Assembly: GCA_012295275.1 (NCBI GenBank)
Contig: CM022672.1
Coordinates: 1,104,943 to 1,168,942 of the forward strand
From: Chrysomallon squamiferum
Taxonomy: Eukaryota > Mollusca > Gastropoda > Neomphalida > Peltospiridae
DNA length: 64,000 bases
Reading direction: 5' to 3'
Shown here in pieces: positions 53,387-64,000 of the stretch. The position numbers were made by a program, and so were the translations under genes. Each line of letters begins with the position of its first letter. Position 1 is the first letter of the stretch. The notes below the pieces were generated by a model, which was given only the letters and a program-made list of their open reading frames with translations, ran no database searches and was not told the origin of the DNA.

Positions 53387-53500
53387 TCAGCTGGCTTCGT
53401 AATTCTTGCAATCAATAGAAGCTGGAATCTTCTTTTTCGTATCGTTTAAAAGAGAATACTTTAGAGATAATGTTCGAGCTTCTGCTATCCTCTGTTCCAG
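53387..53500 (-). CDS. Terminal coding exon of an unrecognised gene
   Basis: After a strong acceptor (TCTTTATTTCAG, AG at 53502-53501) 37 codons run to TGA at 53389-53387. The peptide starts LEQRIAEARTLSLKYSLLND, an amphipathic coiled-coil-like helix, then turns basic (TKKKIP). It joins the 53595-53657 exon in phase 0. Composition and splice signals support a real coding end; I do not recognise the family. Confidence 0.55.
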   Translation of the reverse strand: MEQRIAEARTLSLKYSLLNDTKKKIPASIDCKNYEAS

Positions 53501-53594
53501 CTGAAATAAAGACAACAAAGAGAAAAGTAGAAACAGGAATATAGACATGTCTGGACTGATATTCATTATCTGAAATAAAATTGCAATAGCTTAC

Positions 53595-53657
53595 ATGATA
53601 GATATTCGACATGACATCAGAAAAAGATCCACGAATTCGGATGAGAGGAGTCTCAAT
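53595..53657 (-). CDS. 63-nt exon of the same unrecognised gene
   Basis: The donor CAT|GTAAGCTA is near consensus, and the acceptor CAACAAG (53659-53658) follows a CTAAC branch-point-like word. The 21 codons read IETPLIRIRGSFSDVMSNIY plus His. It is phase 0 at both sides and joins exons at 53873 and 53500. Confidence 0.55.
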
Positions 53658-53872
53658 CTTGTTGAATTTAATAATAAAGTTAGAAACATTAATCAGCGAG
53701 AAATAGGAAACTTATTATTATTATTATTATTATTATATGGGCGAACGTTTAAAATTCAACATGTTCTTAATGAATTTTTCATCAACAATAGCGACAATAT
53801 TTATTCCATTACTCATTTCAGTGCATTTTGTTTCAGCCGATGTTATGTAAACAGAATCTTCGGTGTCTTTAC

Positions 53873-53930
53873 CTTTCGAATGAATTTATCATTTCGTTGC
53901 GAGTGGAAGCGTTTTAATTTATTTTCTTCA
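53873..53930 (-). CDS. 58-nt exon of the same unrecognised gene
   Basis: Bounded by an acceptor CTCTGGAG (53932-53931) and a strong donor CGAAAG|GTAAAG. The open frame reads EENKLKRFHSQRNDKFIRK and ends in phase 0, matching the next exon. The first T would complete a codon from a phase-2 donor upstream. Confidence 0.5.
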
Positions 53931-53988
53931 CTCCAGAGATGATTGAATTATTAAACGATGACAGGACTTTAAATTAGTGAAGATGCAC

Positions 53989-54201
53989 CGATTTGCGAAC
54001 ACTGTACGCGAGTGACCTTTGACACGCGGTTTCAAAGCAATCACAACCAGCCGTTGGAATTGCTTATCAAAGCAGTCGAGTAATCGCACTTTATAACTGA
54101 GCCGCGAGTTCTTACCGCTGCTCAGCGGCAGTATTGGAATCGATTCCCTCGGGAGAATCTCAACCGTTAAAGTGCAAGGGCCATGATGAGCGATCATCCA
54201 A
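53989..54201 (-). CDS. Internal exon of the same unrecognised gene, boundary at its 3' side uncertain
   Basis: A strong acceptor ATCGTTTGCAG (AG at 54203-54202) opens a frame that stays open to 53928. It reads WMIAHHGPCTLTVEILPRES and later SYKVRLLDCFDKQFQRLVVI, a beta-strand-like, non-repetitive sequence in DNA clearly more GC-rich than its flanks. A donor CG|GTGCATC at 53988 would give the phase 2 needed by the next exon, but implies a very short intron (58 nt). Donors GCG|GTAAGA and AAAG|GTCACT are other options with the wrong phase. Upstream exons beyond 54.2 kb were not found with confidence. Confidence 0.45.
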
Positions 54202-54671
54202 CTGCAAACGATAGGCATTTCATTTAACAGTGTAACATCTCAGCGACTAGAAACCATTTTTATCTTATACTGATTTTTTTTTTCCCCTCCTCCAAACTGG
54301 CGAACCAAGACAGTCATGAAATATAGCTATCGATGGTTTCAGTTAGAGGGTTAAATTGGTTTATCTCTACGTCTCTCTTTCCTGATTTTTTTTTCTCTCT
54401 TACTCTTTCTTCTTCTTCTTTATTTTTTTCCCTTTCGTCCTTCGAGAGAGCGTCGAATCAGAGAAGGCTAGTGTGTGAAATTAAAACATTTTTACAGCTT
54501 TGAGCAAAACTTGCAGTCTCTAGAGTGCTAGTTAGTTTCCGGTTAACAATTTAATTCTCGAAAGAAATGTTCCAAATGCAACGGAAGACTGCGGATAAAT
54601 TCAAAGCGATTATTAGATTTCTAGTGTGTGTGAGGATGGAAGTACAGAACAAATATAGACAGACAAAGAGC

Positions 54672-54674
54672 GAG

Positions 54675-54765
<91 letters not shown>

Positions 54766-54771
54766 GAGAGA
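54672..54771. repeat. (AG)n tract, about 100 bp
   Basis: Nearly perfect AG repeats with GC/AC interruptions at the edges. It explains the Arg/Glu and Leu/Ser frames on the two strands. Confidence 0.95.
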
Positions 54772-55782
54772 AATCACGGATATTAATTAGTAGAGACAAA
54801 AACAAAACAAAAAAGATACCAAATAAAAGTTTTATGTAAAATTAATATTCTTATAGGATTTTCAGACATGTAAGAACTGAATGACATTCAGATTTGTCAC
54901 AAAACCCCAAAACAACATCTATTTGGTATAAATTTCCAAGGAAACAGATATACATATGCACACAGATCGACACCATACATAGATAAAAATATCCTTAAAA
55001 AAACAACAAGGCGGAGCCCCAAAGGGAAAAAAATATATAACACTGCCATCATCAATTAAAACCCCTCCTACATATCTTAACTCCGACAAGTAAACTATTT
55101 CAAACATCCAGACAGGTCACATTTAGCAATTAAAACTGAGTTTATCCCTAACTGGATCAGACACAGTTTGACCTTTTTGCACATCGTCCTTCCCAAAGAT
55201 TGAATCATCTGCAAAATGAACTTTTCCCCAGGTGACGATTCTCTGAGTGATTGTAGCAAAATGTGGCAAACGGATAAACCACGCAGTCTATCCAGAGATA
55301 TTTAAATTAAGGAAGAAGGAAACAAAAAAACAAAACAAAAAAAAAACTGAAAAATTTTGTTTGATAAAAAATCGAAAGTAATACAATTAGTCACCCTTTC
55401 GTACAAAACGGATGACATAAAAAGGAGATCTCGTGGGAATAGTGCAATTTATTACATCAGCTGTGTTCTTCCAAGTAAACCAGCCGAGTTACTGAACCGT
55501 TTTAGAACAGTGATCACCAGATCGGGTTCTAGCAGCTTCTACCCATGTCTGCTGGGGAAGTACAAGATCGTTACTTTCTTTCTCTTTTTTTAAAAAAATC
55601 AATGGTTCCCAGCCTGTTTTTGAACCATGCCTTACTTTAAAGCCTTATAGATTTGATGGCCTTTTGACACAAAAGCCTACCAAGTTCAGAAAAAGACTAT
55701 ATAATATATAATATGAACACATTAAAAAAAAAAAAAAAAAATCTTTTTTTTAAAAAATAGAAAGAAGAAAAAAATAATATTG

Positions 55783-55815
<33 letters not shown>

Positions 55816-56778
55816 TAAATGAAAAAGTATCTTATTTACATTTTTTTTTTTTTTTTAATTTGATTACTTATTACTTACACCTCGAAACAAGTCAAATTTT
55901 ATTTAATAATTTTATTATTTTACATGGCAGGATTTCTTGGCCATCGACATTAATGGGTTCTTAATACGTCGTATTCAACTTCTCTGTGTACGCTTCGCGT
56001 TGTGAGACCCGCTTTAAATCATCATCTACCACTGATATTAAAACAGACAACCCAGGCTACTGGATCGTGTGTAAATCTGTGTGATGATTTGTTGATGATG
56101 ATGGTTCTCAATCATTTTTCAATTTTCATTTCTTGAAGTTTTATTTCTTTTAAGCTACTGAACAATAAAATTATTTGAATATGTGATGAATATTTCGAAA
56201 TTATAGGTTTTCTAATGACAAAGATATACCAATAATTATTTATGAATTTAGATGTATTTGCGTTATTTATACTTAAAACCACAAATACATTTTAGCCGTT
56301 CCCGTTAAACTATTTAATCAGTTATCCACATATTATTTTATGGATATAAATGTTAAAATTCAAAGTGGATGAGAATTATTTTTATTATTATTACTACTAT
56401 TTTTTCTATGATATTCGAAATTAAAATTTAGCAGCATAAAAAACAATAATAATAAAAAAATAAAAATAAAAAAATAAAATAATATATGTGTGTGTGTGTT
56501 AAATACACTTTAGTAAATGTTTCTTTTCCATTACCCAAATCACTGACTTTTTACGTTGCAGTTAACCAAATAATTTTCCATTTTGAGGATGTTTATTCAG
56601 AACTGATATAAGCGGTGTATGTGCCAAAGTTTGTCTAAATAAGAATAGTAGAGACTGAAAAAAAAAAATAGAAAAGAAAAGGAAAGAATAAAGGAGAAAA
56701 AAGAATGCATACCACCAAAAACGTTGTAAATGTGTTTTGAACGTGAAAAGTGTAAGATTAAATTGTGGCTCTACCACC

Positions 56779-56817
<39 letters not shown>

Positions 56818-57896
56818 AATAATAACAGCAACAGGGGCAGCAGCAACAAAAACAACTGCAATTGTAGTAGTAGTAATAATATTAACAGCAATATCAACAA
56901 CAACGCCGACGACGATAATAATAATAATGATGATGATAATAATAATAATGACGACGATAATAATAATAATCATGATGATAATAATAATAATAATAATACT
57001 AGTATGATGATGATGATGATGGTGATGACGATGACAACAACAAAAGAAGCAACATTTCCAATTACAGTAATACTAACAAGATAAAAAATTATGATGATGA
57101 TGAAAATGAAGCAAACTAAAAATAGTAGAAAAAGAAATCGAAGAAGGTTTAAGATAATAAATGATAATTTGAATAATTGATAAAGTGAAAAATTAAATAA
57201 AGAGAAAAGAAATCACTCTAACACATTAACATCAGTCTGTGTGTAATTACTTATTTGATTAACAAATACACAGACGCTGTGACAGAGAGACAGACAGTCA
57301 AATTAATATTTATCTAAAATAAAATAATTACGTGCAAAACAGCATTTTCCGACTCGGTCATATATACGAAAGAGCAGACTATTTGTCATGAATTATTTAT
57401 TTAGATACATTTTTTTTTTTTTTTTTAACTTTTTTTTTTTTTTTTAAATCCTCTCTAGTTCGTTTTTTTCTTTTCAACAGTGTAAGCAATTTGCAACTTT
57501 AATGCTAGCCAGAGGCTTCGGACTGACCTTTTGTTAGCAGTTTAGCGAAACTGTAAGCTCAGTTTAAATTAAAAAGGAAAAAAAGAAGGTAAATTCGCCT
57601 AAAACTGTAGAGAAATGAAAATATTGGTTTTCAGTGACATACTCATCGACGTGTGATGAAAATGACGTTCAGTTTTTTTTTTTTTTTAAATTGTTTTTTT
57701 AAACTATTGTAGGCGAGCAGTCTTAACTGATAATAAAGTATGACAAGAAAACCAAAAAAAATAAAATAAAATAAAATAAAATAAAATAAAAAAATAATAA
57801 TAATAATGACGATAAAAAAACATTTTGCATTACCTCTTTTTGAAATAGCATTTCAAAATGAAGAAAGACATAACCTCGAAAGACTGAGCAAACAAG

Positions 57897-58021
<125 letters not shown>

Positions 58022-58127
58022 CCACTACACTTCACTTTTTATGAACAATGTAACATAAAATTACTCTGAAAACAACAATATTCTTAATACAAAAATTAAA
58101 TCAGAATAGTAATAAAGAAGTATAATA

Positions 58128-58440
58128 CAGGTACCGGACCAATTATCCGGCCACCTTGGGGCCTGAGGCATTCTGGTACCAAGGCATCTGAATACGTAAA
58201 TAATTAGGCATAAACATTTTAAAATTAAAAACATAAAGAAAACTGACGATATACAACTGTGGCGACTCGACACGTAAACTATGCGGCGAGTGAATGAACG
58301 TTACGCGGCTTGAAAGAGTAGTTTGTCTCTGGTGAGGACAACACCCGCGCGCTAGAACTATGAAAATAGCGTCTGGAAAAAACTTCCGATTTTCTGATCT
58401 GTCCGGATTTCTGGACGCCGGATAATTGGTCCGGTACCTG
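58128..58440. mobile_element. Intact 313 bp MITE, pogo/Tigger type, with TA target duplication
   Basis: The ends CAGGTACCGGACCAATTATC (left, 58128) and its exact reverse complement (right, ending 58440) form a perfect inverted repeat of at least 24 bp that extends to CCGGC, flanked by TA on both sides. The CAGG start, TA duplication and internal CCGGATAATT-like words are typical of pogo/Tigger-derived non-autonomous elements. No transposase frame is present. Perfect ends suggest relatively recent insertion. Confidence 0.85.
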
Positions 58441-59176
58441 TATATAACATTTGATTCTAAACTTAATTACAACGACGACGACAGCAATCAATGAACAAAT
58501 AGTAGTTGTAATAGAAGAAGTATTAGTATTAGTAGTAGTAGTAGTAATAAAAGCCTTTTTATTTTGTCGTTTCTTCCTAATTATTACTATAAACTGCATC
58601 ATTTTAACGCGCATTTATTCAGGACCCTGTGACAATCATGACATTGAAACATAACAACTTTTTACAAATCTTCAATTTATCATTGTTTCATACTATTTCA
58701 TTACTGACGCGTCTTTATTTCGGACTCTCTATAACCCAACCCAACGTTAAAACATATAATCACATTCTAAGAATCTTCGCGTTGTCGTCGTTCTATTCTA
58801 ATTCGTTACCGCAAATTGCACACTTTTAATGCGCCTTTAGCCCTGGACTCTCTTTGTAATGAAGAAACGAAACGTTGTCGATACTCAATTATTCTGCCGT
58901 ACTTTGGACAGATAATTTGGTGTTTTACAGGCTATTTATTCCCAGATGCGTGACCGCAGCCCAGATTCAATCAATGTTCAATGATAGTATATCCTCTCTA
59001 CCTCTACTCTAATCAACGCCTCTTTGACATAATGCCACCGTTTGCCTGATTCTCTTTCCTAACGTATTGTTAGCTCGACAGATGGACGGGTTGCAGGACT
59101 GCTGTTTGGTTAATACTGCTGTTTCTGTCCCTGAAGAATGTACTGAGAATGTAGTAGTAGTAGAATAGTAGCAGTG

Positions 59177-59215
<39 letters not shown>

Positions 59216-59740
59216 ATAATAATAATAATGACATGACCATATATGGCAACTGCTGCCTGGAAGTTAAGGTTTGACATTCTCAGAGAGCAGTGTGTTGCAC
59301 TCTGGACTTGGACATTGCAGGACTAAAAAAAAAAACTGCTAGTGAAGGTGGCGACACCGGTCGTGTATGGGTTTTTGTATTGGTTTGATTTTTTAAAGTT
59401 TTGCAACTGTAGAATTTTTATTGTGATTTGTTTTATGAACCTGGTCAGTTTGTCGTCCTTGGACACGCCACGCCAGAGTTACCATGAGTTAACATTTCTA
59501 TATCAGGGATTCCTTAGTATTAAAGACCTTTAACTGATAACCCCGTCTTGTTTGTTTATTCCTTAGACAGTGATGTCTATTACGTATATATATTATCCCA
59601 GCCTATCGGTCCCACGATATCCGCTTGCTTCCCCCCGTTCGTTACATTATTATTATTATTATTGGAGAAAAAAAAAAAAAAATCAGAAGAAAAACCAAAC
59701 AAATGTTAACGTCAGTTCTGTGTCAATTGAACACGACAAA

Positions 59741-59750
59741 TGACGTCACA
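59741..59750. promoter_or_regulatory. CRE site upstream of a CCGCCATTTT element
   Basis: A perfect TGACGTCA occurs near 59742-59749 and, about 150 bases further on, ACCGCCATTTTGAG (near 59897) precedes an ATG at 59918 that starts MEEEILKQQKSLLHF. A promoter and first exon on the plus strand are possible, but no clear donor follows. Confidence 0.3.
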
Positions 59751-62023
59751 TACTTGTTAAACGCCAGCACTAGACTGTATTTGGACTAAAATTACGACAA
59801 ACGATATCTGTAATTTCTGGTCTTCACAAAAATCAAGTTAACAGCTTCCTGTAGCTGATATCGGCAGACGTCGTAGACGTGATTTGTCCAAACGTTACCG
59901 CCATTTTGAGACCAAAGATGGAAGAAGAAATTCTAAAGCAGCAAAAGTCTTTGCTACATTTTGTTCCAGGGAAGGGACAACATGTACTTTACCTACATTT
60001 TTTTTTACATATTATTTTAACTAATCACCTTCTTTCATTTTCAGTTTCTAAAATGGTTTAATTTTAATTCTGTTATTTTATTTTATTATTAAAATGCTGA
60101 TTATCTTATGGCATCAACAAAAAAACTCTTGTGCTGTTGATGTTCATTTTCTGTGATTGTCACGACTACTGATACTACAACAGCAACAATTAATACTACT
60201 ACTACGACTACAGCTTTTACTATTAATACTACGAATGAAAGTACCACCAGCACTATCATTATTACTATTGCTACTATTTCTACTGCATGTGCTATTACTT
60301 CTTCTATCTAATAACGCTACTACAACTGCTGCTACTTCTACTACAACAACAACTATTACTAGGACCATCATCATATTATGTATTATTCTTTTTTCCTGCT
60401 ACGCCAAAATTAGTACATTTAAATGAACGAGAAACAAAATAAAAAAAAAAAAAAAAATAAATAAAAAGAAGAAAAGAAAAGAAAATGACCTTCTTTTAGA
60501 TCTGAGCGAAGGAAGGACGGAATAACTGCATATTATCCACTGCAAATCTCAGATTTAGCGAGCAAACGTTCAATTTTTCATGTGGGTTGTTACTGGGGAT
60601 AGATCAAATAATTACAGCGTCGACTTCCATTTCTTTGAGCAGTGGCTTATTTAACAAATAAAGAATTCCCAATGCTGTTGTTGTACATGCAGGTACGATG
60701 ACATGCCACGTACTAATTATAAACCAGTAGATTCTTTAAGACGTGTACTGTCGATAGCGTGACTTGTGTTAAGATCACGGCGATATTTGAAATTCTATTT
60801 TCAGTGACGGTCCCCGATCACAGTTATTTTGTGCATAATTGTATTTTGTGAACCATACGTGGGAATTGCATGATAAACACGCAATCTGCTGCTATTTGCG
60901 ACTGTCATTTACCCTTATTGTCAGTTTTAAGAAGAAGAAGCAAAAAAAAAAAAAAAAAGGAACCTTTACCAGATTACAGTCAATAATAGATTGGGAATAT
61001 CTTTCATTCCCCTTTTTTTTGTGTGTGTGTGTGTGTGTGTTTTAGTTTGTGTTTTTTTTTTTTTTTTAAATTCTCATATTTTTTATTCTCCCAATAGAAA
61101 GAATGGGTCATCTGATTTCTGAAGAATTATTTCGATCGCTAAAATTTCTTCTGCAGTTACATGCTATTTGAAAATCTCATTGTTGGAAAATGGAAACATA
61201 TTTTACAAAAGACAAATTCACTCTTTACTGGACAAAAATAAAATACAGTGTATAAAACCTGACATGCGCAAAGCACCACACACAGAGACAGACTAACACA
61301 CATACATTTGTACACCAAAGCGATGTACAGTGAACAGAATCGGGTTTACGATTAAGCCCCCATTTATTCATATTTTGTTTTTTCCCTATCTTCTTACTGG
61401 AAAAAAAAACAACAAATAATAATAATAATAATAATACCAGAATTATTTCTTGACCCACCTTTCAATTTAACCAATCTTTCTTCGCTTTTCGCATTTTTTT
61501 ATCATTATTTTTTTTTAAATATTTCTTTTACATGTAATTTAATAATTTTTTTTACTGCAAAGATATTTCCATATCCATCAGTTCTAGGCAAATTGCTTCT
61601 TTTCTTCAAAAGTCTGGCATTGGAATATTCCAAAATACTTTGCCGCCCGGATTTCGCACGTCCTTGATTGACGTATAGAAATTACTATCGATCGATAATC
61701 GATAAATCGCAGAAGTTTCTTCTGTTCGTCCAGTACCTCTGAAGAAAATGCCAGTGCGCGCAAAATGTCGTAATACGCAATGGAAGACAGACATTAACTG
61801 ATAAAAAATGTATCAAAAAATCCTTGATGCAGCTCTTTCTCTATGAACGTAAATAACATTATATTCATCAGTTTTAACTTGTAGTCAACTACACCGATTA
61901 CCAAGTTTTTATATTTGAAAATTCTGCAACAACACCAATAGCTGCAGAACAACCGAAACAAGAAATGAAAGAAACGCAGCTTGGGCACGACATTTCCCAC
62001 TTCTTCCTAATTTGTGATTATCT

Positions 62024-62025
<2 letters not shown>

Positions 62026-62095
<70 letters not shown>
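62026..62095. repeat. (AAT)n microsatellite
   Basis: About 23 AAT units followed by degenerate AAC/AAT triplets to 62130. It generates the poly-Ile frame on the minus strand. Confidence 0.95.
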
Positions 62096-62838
62096 GTAAT
62101 AACAATAACAATAACAACGACAACAACAATACCGTTACTTAAACATTCATACATTTATCTAAATCTATCTCATCAAGCTTATATCTTTTTGTTCTTTTAT
62201 TTATTTATTTTTTTCAGCTCTGACTGTTTTTGTAGTTCTTAGGTAATTATTTCAGGCTATAGAATTCTGACAGTGATTATAGTCGAAGGAAGAAGGCCAA
62301 CAAAGACTCAATAAAAATGACTAAGATGCAGAAACATGAAGCAACAGAACTGTATCTTGTAGATCGATTGACATGACAGAAAAACTGCCTTACAGAATTC
62401 TTCTTCTTCTCCTTTTTTTTTTATTTCAAAAGAAAGAAAGAAAAAAAAAAGAGCAAAGAAACTAAAATAACCAAAGCTAATAACCTCAAATGTTGATGCT
62501 TTTTCGGAAATTCGGTTGATAAATTTATTTATTTATTTAATAGAATGATTATGAAAAACTTAACGGAACAACAACAGCTACAAAATATGAAAACTACCAA
62601 TAACAAAAGTAAACCTCAGCAACAATAAATGAAATGAGATGGAGAAAAAAATTAATTAAAAGAAAAAGAATGAAAGAAGAAAGAAAGCAAAAGAAAATTC
62701 CGAACAAAAACAACAACAAAAAAAACAAAAAAACAATGAAAACCTGTCGATCCTTAAAAAAAAGTAAGAAAAATACAATAATAATAAAAAAAAAAAAATA
62801 TGAAAAGACCTTTAAAAGATTTTCAACAAGTGCAATGT

Positions 62839-62873
<35 letters not shown>

Positions 62874-64000
62874 ATAATAAATAAATAAATAAAAAATAAA
62901 ATAAAATAAATAAAAATTAGTCACATAAAACCGATACATGAACATTTGACTTAATAGCAGTCATCTCGCAAGAACTGTTCTTCTTTTATCCCTTTCTCTT
63001 TTATTATTATCATTTTTTCTTTTTCTCGTTTAACTTTTTATTTTTATTTTTTTTTTTTTTTTTTAAATTTTTTTTTTTAAAGGAAATCCGTTTAAACGTA
63101 CCCTGTGATCTCTTTTCTTTGTACATTAAGCTGTAGATTAGAAGTGAACTTTATAGCTGGAAATTTTATGCAATTACAAGGGCAGAACCATCACATTGAT
63201 CATTCTTGCACAATAACGAAGTAATTTCCCTCTACTTACTGAGCCCTGTAAACGTCTGTTTAATATCACAGACAAACGGTTATTAAGTTTGCATCACTGC
63301 TTGGAAATTGTTTTTGTCTCTTTACTGATTACGTTTTCGTTAACGGGATAAAAGATTTCCTTTACTGATGGTGCATGAATCATTAATTAACTAGTACACA
63401 GACACAAACACACACATAACCAAGTATATACACATATATACATATTTTCAAAGATACATACAAATCTATACTAAGCTAACGTATAATAAACACACACACA
63501 CACACACACATACACATACATACATACTTATATACTCAGAGACATACATATATACATATAGAAACACACACAACATATACCTATGAAAAAAGAAAAAAGA
63601 AACGACAGCAGTAATGTTCACGTCAACACAAAAAACAAATATGTCATCACCATGAATGACATTTAAACAGAGAAGCTGATCTGAATTTATGGAAATGTTT
63701 AGTAATTTTAAACAAATTGACGTGTTTTCATTTCAAACATCAGCATTTTGTTTAAGTAAAAATTTAAAATATACTTAATCAGTATTATTTTTTTTTTTTT
63801 GAGGCAGATAAAAATTAAAATAAGAGTGCTAATAGTAAGAATAATAACGTCAGCAGCAGCAGCAGCAACAACAGTGATGATGACTTTAAAAAGTATAGAC
63901 CAAAAACTATATCTACGGATATACATTTTAATTACCCAATTCATCTACCGCAGTGTACAAAACTCTTTGATATCGAATCTGAACATTGTAAGTAAATCTC

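Noticed and set aside
53595-53942. Plus-strand 115-codon frame MIDIRHDIRKRS...
   Set aside because: Contains a poly-Leu run from (ATT)n and lies antisense to exons with good splice sites; no signals of its own.
54551-54839. Arg/Glu and Leu/Ser repeat frames (also at 27033, 48820, 57723-58069)
   Set aside because: Direct translation of (AG)n/(CT)n microsatellites.

Overview
The window is nuclear DNA from an animal with intron-rich genes. Base composition is very AT-rich, simple repeats are dense, introns are GT-AG with short coding exons, and the recognised proteins are metazoan. The gene content together with the extreme microsatellite load and an invertebrate-type integrase relic suggests a mollusc, most likely a cephalopod. 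That placement is inference; the sequence alone does not name the species.

Layout. (1) Positions 1-11457, minus strand: an unrecognised gene for a large, low-complexity nuclear-looking protein. I rebuilt it as a two-codon first exon at an ATGGCGG element, two short exons, a 1.9 kb exon, a 6.3 kb intron and a last visible exon that runs off the left edge. (2) 11.5-19.4 kb: intergenic, holding a 2.0 kb element with terminal inverted repeats and a decayed integrase gene, some diverged tandem repeats, and the probable 3' UTR of EXOC6. (3) 19481-37292, minus strand: EXOC6/Sec15 in 23 coding exons (821 aa), complete. (4) 37.29-37.46 kb: a compact CpG-containing bidirectional promoter. (5) 38365-42800, plus strand: OLAH, the type II (medium-chain) fatty-acyl thioesterase, in seven coding exons (253 aa) with an intact catalytic triad. 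(6) 42.8-64 kb: mostly gene-poor DNA with long GA, AAT and TATG tracts, a SINE-like tRNA head, a 313 bp pogo/Tigger-type MITE, motif clusters that look regulatory, and the 3' end of a second unrecognised minus-strand gene at 53.39-54.20 kb.

EXOC6 tethers secretory vesicles to the plasma membrane as part of the exocyst, and OLAH releases medium-chain fatty acids from type I fatty acid synthase. They share a promoter region but have no known common pathway, so the pairing is best read as promoter sharing. I found no prokaryote-type system, CRISPR array or defence island. The most open questions are the two unrecognised genes, the inverted-repeat integrase element and the regulatory motif clusters.
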